A program made the translations under genes and the position numbers. A stretch of 64,000 bases of DNA from Agrobacterium vitis (GTDB taxonomy: Bacteria; Pseudomonadota; Alphaproteobacteria; Rhizobiales; Rhizobiaceae), in NCBI RefSeq assembly GCF_037039395.1, contig NZ_CP146242.1, positions 744,001 to 808,000 on the forward strand. The letters run 5' to 3'. This document shows, piece after piece, positions 9,391-19,322 of this stretch. Each line of letters starts with the position of its first letter. Position 1 is the first letter of the stretch. Under the pieces are notes generated by a model. The model made no database searches, had not been told where the DNA came from, and saw only the letters and a program-made list of their open reading frames with translations.

Positions 9391-10074
9391 TCAGAGAAGG
9401 CTGTCGATGAGCGCCGACATGGATTCAACCGACATATCTCCAGAATAGCTTTTGCCGTTGATCAGGAAGGTCGGGGTTGCGTTGACGCCGAATTGCTTGG
9501 CGCCGCGGTCCCGCTCTGCGGTTACATCACCGGCAAGCTTGGTGTTCGTCAAGCAAGCCTGGAAGCTTTCCTGTGTGAAACCGGCCATTTTCGACATTTG
9601 CAGCATGGCGCCGCGCACATCGCCATTGTCAGGCGCTGCCCAGGAGCGCTGCTGCTTCAGGAACATGGTGATGAAAGGATAATATTGATCCTTCGGGGCG
9701 CAACGCGCCAGCATGAAAGCGGCGGTGGCGGCGGGGTCGAAAGGAAACTCGCGGAAGACGAAATAGACCTTGCCGGTATCGATGTATTTTTCCTTGATCG
9801 TATCGAAGGTCGTGGCGTGGAAATGGGCGCAATGCGGGCAGGTCATCGAGAAATATTCAACGATCTTGACCGGTGCATCGGGCTTGCCAAGCGCCATGTC
9901 CGGCAGGGCGCCGGGTTTCATCACTTCAGCCATATCGACATCATGGTCGGGCTTGGGCATTTCGGCGGCGGCAAAGGCCGGGCTCACCATACCCGAGACA
10001 GCAAGGCCCGTGGCCGCCGTGGCAATACCGGCCAGAAGATGGCGCTTGGTCAGGATCAGTTCTGAATTCGACAT
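9391..10074 (-). CDS. DsbA-family thiol:disulfide oxidoreductase
   Basis: 227 residues. The N-terminus (RHLLAGIATAATGLAVSGMV, then SPAFAA) is a signal peptide. The thioredoxin fold carries the active site C79-P-H-C82 in YFSMTCPHCAHFH, the same CPHC as DsbA, and a cis-proline loop VNATPTFLINGK near residue 200. It should introduce disulfides into secreted proteins. The domain build (single thioredoxin fold with helical insert, no dimerisation domain) fits the alphaproteobacterial DsbA family encoded near smc and mutY. A DUF721 gene follows upstream on the same strand. Confidence 0.9.
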   Translation of the reverse strand: MSNSELILTKRHLLAGIATAATGLAVSGMVSPAFAAAEMPKPDHDVDMAEVMKPGALPDMALGKPDAPVKIVEYFSMTCPHCAHFHATTFDTIKEKYIDTGKVYFVFREFPFDPAATAAFMLARCAPKDQYYPFITMFLKQQRSWAAPDNGDVRGAMLQMSKMAGFTQESFQACLTNTKLAGDVTAERDRGAKQFGVNATPTFLINGKSYSGDMSVESMSALIDSLL

Positions 10075-10257
10075 TATTTCACCCGCATAGAGTAACGATC
10101 GTGCTGTAAAGCTGTGCCCGGTTATACCTGTCTCTCACACACTGACAAGACATCGCTCGCAAGACTGAGTTGTCACGAGACAGGCACACCACCGCCCCAC
10201 AGCACGGTTCAGACTGTATGTGAGGGTTTTGGCGTGCCAATTCAAATTACAAAGCTG

Positions 10258-10806
10258 TCATTTCGGCTTTTTTTGCGACAAGACCGCCCGGCCCAGCCGC
10301 TCGACCGCCTTTTTGAGATTGTCGCTTTCAATCCCCTCCGTCATTTCCGAGAGCTTTTTCGCCTGCACCGCATCCAGCCGACCCGGCCCGCGCCGGTGCC
10401 TGGCGGTATTCGACACCGGTTTTTGCACGATGCGGATCTGGCCGATGGCCGGATAGCCGAAAAATCCGTTGATACGGGCAATCAGCTCGCCCTGCGCATG
10501 GTTGAGAAACAGCGCGCGTGCGCCTTCGCAGGCAATGGTCAGCACGCCCGCCTTATACCCGCCGGATTGACCGGCAGGCGCACTCGATTTCTGGCCGGAT
10601 TTCTGGGCTGAATCCTGACCGGCATAGTCGCGCCTTGGCCAGACGATTTTCTCGGGCCTTGTGCAATCGGCAAAATCGGCCCCGGCAATCTCCTCCCAGG
10701 ACGACAGCAGCGCTGTCGAAATGCCGGCACGCCGCGCAATCACCGGATCGATGATACCGTTGGCCAGTTCCGAAATCTGGGCAGCGCCGCGTTTTTTGAA
10801 GGCCAT
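10258..10806 (-). CDS. DUF721 (DciA-like) protein
   Basis: 182 residues starting MAFKKRGAAQISELANGIIDPV. The core VIARRAGISTALLSSWEEIAG and TRPEKIVWPRRD, then a strand GVLTIACEGARALFLNHAQGELI, match DUF721. Some members of this family (DciA) load the replicative helicase in bacteria that lack DnaC; rhizobia lack DnaC, so that role is plausible but not shown here. The frame stays open far upstream, antisense to mutY, but similarity to the family begins at this methionine (or MTRHHPAMAF at 10827). Divergent from mutY with a 72-bp gap. Confidence 0.8.
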   Translation of the reverse strand: MAFKKRGAAQISELANGIIDPVIARRAGISTALLSSWEEIAGADFADCTRPEKIVWPRRDYAGQDSAQKSGQKSSAPAGQSGGYKAGVLTIACEGARALFLNHAQGELIARINGFFGYPAIGQIRIVQKPVSNTARHRRGPGRLDAVQAKKLSEMTEGIESDNLKKAVERLGRAVLSQKKPK

Positions 10807-10878
10807 AGCTGGATGGTGCCTCGTCATTGCAATCCGGAACGCTTGATATGCGCCGTGATTCGCTACCATATATATAGT

Positions 10879-12006
10879 ATGAGCATGAAAACCCGAAAAC
10901 CTGCCGAAGAAATCCCCCCCGAAGACGGACCCAGCACTGACGACCTTCTCGCCTGGTATGACCGCCATCACCGCGACCTGCCCTGGCGGGTTTCGCCGCC
11001 GATGGCAGCGCGCGGTGTCACGCCCGACCCCTACCACATCTGGCTTTCGGAAGTGATGCTGCAACAGACCACGGTACAGGCGGTCAAACCCTATTTCCTG
11101 AAATTTCTGGCGCGCTGGCCGAAAGTCACCGATCTGGCTGCCGCCCCGACCGAGGACGTGATGGCGGCCTGGGCGGGTCTGGGCTATTACGCCCGCGCCC
11201 GCAACCTGAAAAAATGCGCCGAGGCTGTCGCCAATCTGCATGGCGGCGTCTTTCCCGACACCCAGGACGGCCTGCAATCGCTGCCCGGCATCGGCGATTA
11301 TACTTCAGCCGCCATTGCCGCCATTGCGTTTAACCGGCAGGCGGCAGTGATGGACGGCAATGTCGAGCGGGTAATTTCGAGGCTATACGCGATCTCCGAT
11401 CCCCTGCCCGGCGCCAAACCGGCCATAAAACTGCTGGTCACGGCGCTGACACCCAAGGATCGGCCCGGCGATTTCGCGCAAGGCATGATGGATCTGGGCG
11501 CCACCATCTGTACACCGAAGCGGCCTGCCTGTGCGCTCTGTCCGTTCAACACCCACTGTCTGGCGCTGAAAGCCCATGACCCCGAGCATTTTCCTGTCAA
11601 GGCGGCGAAAAAGGCAAAGCCGGTGCGGCTTGGCGCCGCCTTCATCGCTCTTGATGACCGCAACCGCATCCTGCTGCGCAAGCGCGCCGATAAGGGGCTT
11701 CTGGGTGGCATGACGGAAGTGCCGACCACCGAATGGACGGCCCGCATCGACGGCGACGACAGCGAGGCCAGCGCGCCCATGGACGCCAATTGGCGGCCCT
11801 GCGGGGTCATCACCCATGTGTTTACCCATTTCGAGCTGCGGCTGACGATCTTTAGGGCCGATGCGGTCAAGGTACGGCCTGACGATTACCATTGGGCCGA
11901 TCACGGATGGTGGGAGCCGCTCATCAATCTTGAAGCCCAGGCGCTGCCGACAGTGATGAAAAAGGCGATCACCCAGGCTATACCCGAGGCCTTCGCGACC
12001 AGATAA
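10879..12006 (+). CDS. mutY: A/G-specific adenine glycosylase MutY
   Basis: 375 residues. Removes adenine mispaired with 8-oxoguanine. The helix-hairpin-helix LPGIGDYTSAAI and the catalytic aspartate region MDGNVERVISRL lie near residues 137-170. The 4Fe-4S loop is C-x6-C-x2-C-x5-C (CTPKRPACALCPFNTHC). A C-terminal NUDIX-like domain (LLRKRADKGLLGGMTEVP) recognises 8-oxoG. The frame is open upstream to 10813, but ATG 10879 (MSMKTRK) fits the family start and follows an AT-rich promoter-like stretch. A HAD gene starts 12 bp downstream, probably co-transcribed. Confidence 0.95.
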   Translation: MSMKTRKPAEEIPPEDGPSTDDLLAWYDRHHRDLPWRVSPPMAARGVTPDPYHIWLSEVMLQQTTVQAVKPYFLKFLARWPKVTDLAAAPTEDVMAAWAGLGYYARARNLKKCAEAVANLHGGVFPDTQDGLQSLPGIGDYTSAAIAAIAFNRQAAVMDGNVERVISRLYAISDPLPGAKPAIKLLVTALTPKDRPGDFAQGMMDLGATICTPKRPACALCPFNTHCLALKAHDPEHFPVKAAKKAKPVRLGAAFIALDDRNRILLRKRADKGLLGGMTEVPTTEWTARIDGDDSEASAPMDANWRPCGVITHVFTHFELRLTIFRADAVKVRPDDYHWADHGWWEPLINLEAQALPTVMKKAITQAIPEAFATR

Positions 12007-12018
12007 ATGGAATAGAGC

Positions 12019-12627
12019 ATGGCAGAGATCCGGCATATCGTTTTCGACATCGGCAAGGTACTGATCCATTACGACCCCAATCTACCGTTCAGCCGGATCA
12101 TCCCGGATGCCAAGGAACGGCAATGGTTTTTCGACAATGTCTGCACCCATGACTGGAACATCGAACAGGACCGGGGCCGCACATGGGCCGATGCCGAAGC
12201 GCTGCTGATTGCCGCACATCCCGACCGCGAAGCGCATATCCGCGCCTTTCGCCAGCATTGGCGCGAAATGGTGCCGCATGCCTATGATGGCACCGTCGAG
12301 ATCTTCAATGCCCTGATTGATGAGGGCCGCGATGTGACCATGCTGACCAATTTCGCCGCCGACACCTTTGTGGAAGCTCGCGAGATGTTTCCCTTCCTCA
12401 ACCGCCCGCGCGGCGTCACAGTGTCGGGCGAAATCGGCCTGATCAAGCCGGATGTGGCAATTTATCACCGTCACGCCACCGATTTTGGTCTCGATCCCGC
12501 CCATTCGATTTTCATTGATGACAGCCTGCCCAATGTGGTGGGTGCCAAGGCTGCTGGCTGGCACGCGGTGCATTTTGTCAGTCCGGAGAAGCTCAAGACG
12601 GATTTGCAGGCTTTGGGCGTGATCTGA
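12019..12627 (+). CDS. HAD-superfamily phosphatase (YihX / HAD-IA-like)
   Basis: 202 residues. Motif I is VFDIGKVLIHYD: the nucleophilic Asp is present but the usual second Asp (proton donor) is Gly, as in the YihX and epoxide-hydrolase N-domain branch. Motif II (TMLTNF), motif III Lys (GLIKPD) and motif IV (IFIDDSLPNV) are present. Substrate unknown; sugar phosphates are usual for this branch. It sits 12 bp after mutY and overlaps the next gene by one base (TGATG), so a three-gene transcript is likely. Confidence 0.85.
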   Translation: MAEIRHIVFDIGKVLIHYDPNLPFSRIIPDAKERQWFFDNVCTHDWNIEQDRGRTWADAEALLIAAHPDREAHIRAFRQHWREMVPHAYDGTVEIFNALIDEGRDVTMLTNFAADTFVEAREMFPFLNRPRGVTVSGEIGLIKPDVAIYHRHATDFGLDPAHSIFIDDSLPNVVGAKAAGWHAVHFVSPEKLKTDLQALGVI

Positions 12628-12911
12628 TGGCGAAAGTCTTTCTGGACGGCCATATCGATGTGCCGGAGGGCCGGCTGGCGGCAGTCAAAGCCGCCTTGCC
12701 GCTGCATATCGAGCTGACACGCGCCGAGCCCGGTTGTCTGTCCTTCAGTGTCACTCCCTGCCCTGATGTGGCCGGACGCTTCCTGGTCTCGGAAGTGTTT
12801 GCCGATCAGGCCGCCTTCGAGGCCCATCAGAGCCGCAACCGCGCTTCTGCCTGGTTTGCGGTCACGCAAGGGATCGCCCGGGACTATCAGATTAGAACGC
12901 AAGGGGACTGA
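12627..12911 (+). CDS. ABM-domain (antibiotic biosynthesis monooxygenase-like) protein
   Basis: 94 residues, a single ferredoxin-like dimeric alpha/beta barrel. The layout is typical of ABM proteins: first strand VFLDGHIDVP, helix RLAAVKAALPLHIEL, then EPGCLSFSVTP and FLVSEVFADQAAFEAH. Members include quinol monooxygenases and heme-degrading enzymes; nothing here fixes the reaction. It is coupled to the HAD gene through a TGATG junction and overlaps the 3' end of the convergent glycosyltransferase by 20 bp. Confidence 0.85.
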   Translation: MAKVFLDGHIDVPEGRLAAVKAALPLHIELTRAEPGCLSFSVTPCPDVAGRFLVSEVFADQAAFEAHQSRNRASAWFAVTQGIARDYQIRTQGD

Positions 12912-14610
12912 CGGTCGGCGGCCTTGCCGGGACATCGATATGATCCGGCTCCAGCCCGGCCTTGGCGCGCGCCACCATCATCTCGTAGGCATCTTCGAGA
13001 TGGTGAGTAAAGCGGTCGGTATCAAACAGCGGCGTGGTGTGCCTATTGGCGGCGATCCGCTCACGCAGCGCCAAAAGGCGGGACGGGTTGCGGGCGAGAT
13101 CCAGCGCCTGGGCAATATAGGCCTCGACCGTCGGCGCCACGAGTTCGGGGATGTCGAGCGCGGACAAAAGACTTTCCGAAACTCGGGATGCGAAACTGCG
13201 ACCCTTGAGGGCCAGAACCGGTACACCGGCCCAGAGGCAATCGGATGTGGTGGTGTGACCGCAATAGGGAAAGCTATCAAGCACGAGGTCGACGGCCTGC
13301 ACACGCGCCAGATGCGATGCATAAGCCAGTGGCGGCGCGAAAATCAGCCGGTCCGCCGAGAGCCCCTGCCGGGTGAAATAGCCACGCAGATTGTCCCTGA
13401 CGTTTTCCTGCCCGCACAACAGACACATCACACTGTCAGGCACCTCTCGGAAGATGGACAGCCAGGCATCGGCGGTCTGCGGGCTGATTTTCCTGATATT
13501 GTTGAACGAGGCGAAGATAAATTTGTCCTCTGGCAACCCCAGGACCGTTCTCGGTGCAGGCGGCGGCAAGGGCCGATTGATATTGTCATTAGGCTCATAG
13601 GTCTCCGGCAGGCGGCAGAGTTTCTCATGATAGAACGGCTTGCTGCTATCCGGCGTCACGATCGGGTCGCCGATGACGTAATCGCAATCAATGCCGGTGC
13701 CGGTGCAGGGAAAGCCCAACCAGGCCACCTGGATCGGCGACAGACCAGAATTGACCAGATCGATCCGGGCATCCTGGGTATGTCCTTGCAAATCGACGAG
13801 AATGTCGATTCCATCGCTCCTGATCAGATCACCCGCTGCCTGCGTTGAGAGGTCGGCAATTCGCTTGATCGTCCCCATGCGAGCCCGCGATCCGTTGTCG
13901 CGGTCGATCTTGGCCTGCTTGGTATAGCAATAGAGAATGATCTCGAACCGGTTTCGATTATGACGTTCGAGGACGCCCTGCAAGTTGACCATTACCGCAT
14001 GATTGCTGGTGAAATCGCCAGAGAGATAGCCGATGCGGATTTTGTCGCCATAGACATGCGGCTTCGTGCGGCGGGCCAATCTGATCTGCGGCGAGACGGC
14101 CGATTTTTCCTGGTTCGATAGGCGGGCAAGCATGCTCTCATCATCGCACCAGTAAAGGGCGTCCATCGGCATTTCGCAGGAAATCGCAAATTCATCGTCA
14201 GCCGCGATGGCGCGCGCGGCCGCGTCGTTGGCCAGCTTTAGCTCATCCAGCATTGCGAGTTCGAAAAGACGTTTGCGGCGTAGAAGGGCCGCTTCAAGAT
14301 GGCGGGGGTCATCCTGCAAGACGTGCTCGGCAAGGGCGACGGCTTTTTCTCTGTTTCCCGTGTTTTTATAGAGATCGTAAGCCAGTTTGCGCAACTGCGC
14401 CCCTTCCCCCCCAAGACGCTCCGCCGCCCGCACGTAATAATCCGCCGCCGCTTCGGCATGACCGAGCTTGTAGAGACATTGTCCAGCGATAATCGCCATC
14501 CTGGGATCATCGGCAAGGCTCGGCGGCAAGGCCTTCACCTCATCAAGGGCAGCCTGGAACAGGCCCTGCGAATAAAGCGACAGGATCGTATTGGTAAGGT
14601 CAGCGGTCAT
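12892..14610 (-). CDS. SPINDLY/OGT-like TPR glycosyltransferase (GT41)
   Basis: 572 residues. The N-terminal 150 or so residues are TPR-like helices (YSQGLFQAALDEVKALP, CLYKLGHAEAAADYYVRAAERLG). From about residue 190 the sequence follows the GT41 fold of O-GlcNAc transferase: IRIGYLSGDFTSNHAV, DILVDLQGHTQDAR, VAWLGFPCTGTGIDCDYVIGD, FASFNNIRKISPQT and HTTTSDCLWAGVPVLALKG near residue 480. Predicted cytoplasmic UDP-sugar transferase acting on protein or glycan. Acceptor and donor are unknown. A longer paralogue lies 0.7 kb upstream on the same strand with a flavoprotein between them. Confidence 0.85.
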   Translation of the reverse strand: MTADLTNTILSLYSQGLFQAALDEVKALPPSLADDPRMAIIAGQCLYKLGHAEAAADYYVRAAERLGGEGAQLRKLAYDLYKNTGNREKAVALAEHVLQDDPRHLEAALLRRKRLFELAMLDELKLANDAAARAIAADDEFAISCEMPMDALYWCDDESMLARLSNQEKSAVSPQIRLARRTKPHVYGDKIRIGYLSGDFTSNHAVMVNLQGVLERHNRNRFEIILYCYTKQAKIDRDNGSRARMGTIKRIADLSTQAAGDLIRSDGIDILVDLQGHTQDARIDLVNSGLSPIQVAWLGFPCTGTGIDCDYVIGDPIVTPDSSKPFYHEKLCRLPETYEPNDNINRPLPPPAPRTVLGLPEDKFIFASFNNIRKISPQTADAWLSIFREVPDSVMCLLCGQENVRDNLRGYFTRQGLSADRLIFAPPLAYASHLARVQAVDLVLDSFPYCGHTTTSDCLWAGVPVLALKGRSFASRVSESLLSALDIPELVAPTVEAYIAQALDLARNPSRLLALRERIAANRHTTPLFDTDRFTHHLEDAYEMMVARAKAGLEPDHIDVPARPPTVSPLAF

Positions 14611-14635
14611 GATGTTCCGGACATTCTACCGAGGA

Positions 14636-15241
14636 TCAATACAGGTTTTTCCTCGACCGCTCGGGCAGTTCCTTGTCGTAGGCTTCGCCATCAAAGCCGC
14701 TCACAATGTTCTTCAGCATCTGGCCAGCCGACGGCAGGGTGGAGCGCTCAACATGGCGGGAGGCATCCCAGAGCTTTGAGCGCATGATCGATTTGGCGCA
14801 ATGGAAATAGACGTTTTCAATTACCAGAAGGATCACGCTTTTCGGCAGTTTTCCATCGACGGCGAAGCGGGCGAGAAGGTCCGGGTCGGCGCTGATCGTC
14901 GCGCGGCCATTGACGCGCAGGGTCTCACCAACGCCGGGTATCAGGAACAGCACGGAGGCCCGGCCATCGCTGAGGATATTCTTTAAATTGTCGATGCGGT
15001 TGTTGCCGGGGCGGTCGGGAATGGCAAGCGTCCGGTCATCGAGGATTTCGACGAAGCCCGGGGCGTCGCCCTTGGGGGAGCAATCGGTGCCTTCAGGCCC
15101 GACGGTCGCCAGCAGGATGAAGGGCGAAGCCTTGACGAAGGCGGCATAGTCCGCATTGAGATGGTCGATTTCCTTGGCGAGCGAGGTTTCCCTGGGCAGG
15201 CCATAGAGTTCTTCCAGTTGCTCTACCGTAACGATCTTCAT
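14636..15241 (-). CDS. PPOX-class FMN-dependent flavoprotein
   Basis: 201 residues from ATG 15241, preceded by GGGAGG. The split-barrel FMN-binding pattern is visible: FILLATVGPEGTDCSPKGDAPGF, LAIPDRPGNNRIDNLKNIL, VLFLIPGVGETLRVNGRATI and ENVYFHCAKSIMRSKLW. This fits the pyridoxamine 5'-phosphate oxidase-like group rather than true PdxH. Substrate unknown. Lies in one row with two GT41 glycosyltransferases (25 bp to the one downstream, 52 bp to the one upstream), suggesting co-transcription but not a shared reaction. Confidence 0.85.
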   Translation of the reverse strand: MKIVTVEQLEELYGLPRETSLAKEIDHLNADYAAFVKASPFILLATVGPEGTDCSPKGDAPGFVEILDDRTLAIPDRPGNNRIDNLKNILSDGRASVLFLIPGVGETLRVNGRATISADPDLLARFAVDGKLPKSVILLVIENVYFHCAKSIMRSKLWDASRHVERSTLPSAGQMLKNIVSGFDGEAYDKELPERSRKNLY

Positions 15242-15293
15242 TGTCCCTCCCGAAAACGACCTGCTTCGAACTTCCGACAACCAAAAGTTAAAA

Positions 15294-17150
15294 TCAAGCT
15301 CTTTCGGCATCCGCGCAGATCGCTTCCAACGCCGCTTCGAAATCGCGGGTGAAGCGAGGCGTATCAAACAGTGGCGCGGTATCGCGGGCTTGAAGGAGGT
15401 TCTGGCGCAGGTGAGATTGGCGGACCTCATCCTGCGCCAGTTCGACCGCCAGGCGGCCGAATTCGGTAAGATCGTTGGCGACCAGCTCGGTCAGGCCAAC
15501 GGCACTCAAAAGACTTTCGCTGACGCGGCCGGCAAAATTCGTGCCTTTCCAGGTCAGAACCGGCACACCAGCCCAAAGGGCATCCGCCCTTGTCGTATGT
15601 CCGTTACAAGGCCCCGTATCAAGGGCGATATCAGCATAAGGCATCCGGCGCAAATGCTCCGAGAGCGGTTTTTTCGGCGCAAAGATCAATCTCTCCGGCG
15701 CCACGCCTAGCCGGACAGCTGCGGCGCGAAGATTGTCTCGCGTCGTTGGTAGCATATCAATCAGCCAAAGCACCGACCCATCAACCGATTTCAGGATTTC
15801 CATCCAGGTTTTGAACACCTGATATCGAATTTTCACCGCTTGATTGAAAGAACAGAACACCACACCCTGTTCCGGCAGGCCGTGAAGGCTGCGCGGGCCG
15901 TCGCGCATCACCTTTTCGCGGTTATTGTCATTGCACTGGTAGCTATTGGGCAGCCGGAAGATTTTCTCGGCATAGAACTGGTCCGATGATGGCGGGGCGA
16001 CAATCGAATCGGCAATGGCATAATCGATGCCAACACCGACGACGCTGCCTGGAAAGCCGAGATAGGCCACCTGCACAGGGGCCGGACGGCGGCAGAAAAT
16101 CCCCAGCCGGTTCTCGAAAGTAAATCCCTTGAGATCGATCAGGATGTCGAGATCAAGCTGCCGTATGGCGGCAGCAGCCTGATCATCATCCAAGTCAAGA
16201 ATGTCGATATAGTGATCGATGGCCTCAAGGAAACGGTGACGCAGCATGCCCTTGCGGTTCTTGGCCGCGGTATGGCAAATGCCGAAAATCTCAAAACGGT
16301 CGCGATCATGGTTTTCGATCACGCCGGTTAAAAGCGAGAGCGTCGCATGCTGGTATAAATCAGCCGAGACATAGCCGACCCTCAGCCTTTGCCCGGGCCG
16401 GGCTTTATAAGGCCGCCGCGGTGCAACCGTGCCCCGGTGCTTCTCCCCCGTCCGGATCGCACTCAACACATGATAAGCCTCATCGCCGGACCATTGCAGC
16501 GCACGGAACACATTTTCGCGAATGTCCAGCACCGCGCCATCCGCCGCATAGCCAGCCTCAAGCTCCCCCTGTAGCCGCGTGGCCAGATCGAAATCGCAGA
16601 GGTTCATTGCGCACCAGAACAATTCCGTCAGCGCCAGCCGTTCCGTCGGGCGGGCCGCATAGGCCGCCTTCAGCACGATAAAGGCTTTCTCTGCCTGACC
16701 AGCCCCCAACAGCACCATGCCCGCATTCAACCAATTGTCAAAATCACGGCCAATCGTCACCAGCTTAAGCGCATAAGGCAGCGCATCCGGATAGCGGCCC
16801 GCCTCGCGGTAAAGGCTGCAAATCGAATGATTGGCATCGACATCGTCAGGCATATAGCGGTGCAGCGCCAGCAACGCACGCAGAGCGAGATCGTCGCGAC
16901 CGGTTTCCAGATAGTGGGAGCAGGCACGAAAGGCTACATCGCGTTTGCGCGACGGTGTAAGCGCAATCACACGCTCAAACAGTCCGGCAGCCTCAAGCCG
17001 GTTGCCGAGACGCTCATGCACGGTGGCGGCGAGAATATGCGCCTCGGCATTGCTTCGTTCGGCTTGCAACAGGCGCGAAACGGTCGTCAGGGCCGCCTCA
17101 TAGGCGCCCTCCCCGTATTGCTCCAGTGCCTGCCTGTATAAAGCCGCCAA
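15294..17150 (-). CDS. SPINDLY/OGT-like TPR glycosyltransferase (GT41), long paralogue
   Basis: 618 residues. About 240 residues of TPR repeats (YGEGAYEAALTTVSRLLQAE, VHERLGNRLEAAGLFERVI, SLYREAGRYPDALPYALKLV) precede a GT41 catalytic half. Landmarks are LRVGYVSADLYQHATLSL, DILIDLKGFTFENR, VAYLGFPGSVVGVGIDYAIAD, FCSFNQAVKIRYQVF and GHTTRADALWAGVPVLTWKG. It shares the full layout of the gene at 12892 but has a longer TPR arm, so it may take a different acceptor. First gene of a minus-strand row; about 336 bp of non-coding DNA separates it from ccrM. Confidence 0.85.
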   Translation of the reverse strand: MAALYRQALEQYGEGAYEAALTTVSRLLQAERSNAEAHILAATVHERLGNRLEAAGLFERVIALTPSRKRDVAFRACSHYLETGRDDLALRALLALHRYMPDDVDANHSICSLYREAGRYPDALPYALKLVTIGRDFDNWLNAGMVLLGAGQAEKAFIVLKAAYAARPTERLALTELFWCAMNLCDFDLATRLQGELEAGYAADGAVLDIRENVFRALQWSGDEAYHVLSAIRTGEKHRGTVAPRRPYKARPGQRLRVGYVSADLYQHATLSLLTGVIENHDRDRFEIFGICHTAAKNRKGMLRHRFLEAIDHYIDILDLDDDQAAAAIRQLDLDILIDLKGFTFENRLGIFCRRPAPVQVAYLGFPGSVVGVGIDYAIADSIVAPPSSDQFYAEKIFRLPNSYQCNDNNREKVMRDGPRSLHGLPEQGVVFCSFNQAVKIRYQVFKTWMEILKSVDGSVLWLIDMLPTTRDNLRAAAVRLGVAPERLIFAPKKPLSEHLRRMPYADIALDTGPCNGHTTRADALWAGVPVLTWKGTNFAGRVSESLLSAVGLTELVANDLTEFGRLAVELAQDEVRQSHLRQNLLQARDTAPLFDTPRFTRDFEAALEAICADAERA

Positions 17151-17486
17151 AACCCGTCTCCCATCTGCTGAAGACGGGAAATAAAGCCGCAGACTTGTCC
17201 GAACCTGTTTAATGCTTCGAGAATAACCGCTAAGTGCTTATAACTAGATATCTAATTTATATTAGCTGCACACCTGCAACTTGAAGATATCATAAACTAG
17301 ACCTATCATAAAAATTACAACCTGCGCACTTGACGCAAGACCGAAATGCCCGGCGCGGAAACCGTGCCGGGCATTGTCACCGTCATCGGGACTGAATACA
17401 AAAACCGACGAAGACAATCAGCATCGGCGTCGATGATTAAGAAATCGTAACGGTGGCAAACACTGCGCCGACCCGGCACGAGAAGC
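17151..17486. other. intergenic region between ccrM and the GT41 gene, with one hairpin
   Basis: No ORF or RNA gene is seen. A hairpin AATGCCCGGC / GCCGGGCATT (17345-17354 with 17366-17375, 11-nt loop) lies 110 bp after the ccrM stop. It has no T-run on either strand, so it is at best a weak or rho-assisted terminator of ccrM. The rest (17210-17320) is AT-rich and probably carries the promoter of the GT41 gene. Confidence 0.5.
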
Positions 17487-18665
<1,179 letters not shown>

Positions 18666-18669
18666 CTAT

Positions 18670-18689
18670 GGTTACCGAACTTGGTTACC
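18670..18689. promoter_or_regulatory. GGTTACC direct repeat upstream of ccrM
   Basis: GGTTACC occurs at 18670-18676 and 18683-18689 (13-bp period) with a third, GGTTACG, at 18633. On the ccrM strand these read GGTAACC, close to the TAACC half of CtrA sites, but the canonical TTAA-N7-TTAA spacing is not met. Position 50-70 bp before the ccrM start fits a promoter element. Low-certainty call. Confidence 0.3.
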
Positions 18690-18804
18690 AAATGCTGAAC
18701 GGTGAGCTTAAATTTCCATGCAATTTCAGGTCGGCAGCCAGATTGCCTCCTGTCGGGTCTGAACGGCCAGGTAATTTGAGGACGGATGATCCCGAGATGG
18801 GCGA

Positions 18805-19236
18805 TCAAGCCGCGGGCGGATTCACCAGCGCTCCGCTATAGCCCTCAGCCGCGATGCCATCGCAGAGCGACGACCATTCGCAGTCATGACAGGCAGACCG
18901 CACTGAGCCCGTGGCAAAGGCGGCCCGCAGCCGTGCCAAAAGGGGGGCATCCGGGGTGATGACCGTGCCGGTCGCCACCGGGCGAGACAAAAGCTCGGCC
19001 ACGGCATCCTTGGCTTTCCGGTCGCGCTCCAGCACGCTATCGCGAAAACAATGGGCGCCCGGCTCATGGGTTAAGGGCTGACAGAGATCATCGGGGCCAT
19101 CGACGATCTCGATGGTTTCGCCCTCGGTCAACCGCGCAGCGACGCGGCGATAATTGGCGACAAAATCGGCAGTATAGCCTTCACCGACAAAGGTCAGCAT
19201 GCAGAGCAGATGATGACCGCGCAGCCGCACCGTCAT
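18805..19236 (-). CDS. DUF1284 protein, cysteine-rich
   Basis: 143 residues beginning MTVRLRGHHLLCMLTFVGEGY, the conserved RGHHLLC start of DUF1284. Further cysteines at DDLCQP, GAHCFRD, SACHDCEWSSLC suggest a metal or Fe-S site (the CHDCxxxxLC cluster near the C-terminus). No function is established that I know of. It follows ccrM upstream on the same strand with a 184-bp gap and ends the row before the GntR gene. Confidence 0.8.
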   Translation of the reverse strand: MTVRLRGHHLLCMLTFVGEGYTADFVANYRRVAARLTEGETIEIVDGPDDLCQPLTHEPGAHCFRDSVLERDRKAKDAVAELLSRPVATGTVITPDAPLLARLRAAFATGSVRSACHDCEWSSLCDGIAAEGYSGALVNPPAA

Positions 19237-19322
19237 GGCATTAATCCTTCATTCTTTGGGCTTTTCAGCCTGACCAACACGTTTGTCGTTTTTACCGATC
19301 GTTTTTGCGCGCTCACGCACCG

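Noticed and set aside
10807..11277. Upstream extension of the DUF721 frame
   Set aside because: This part is antisense to mutY and resembles nothing; family similarity begins at 10806.
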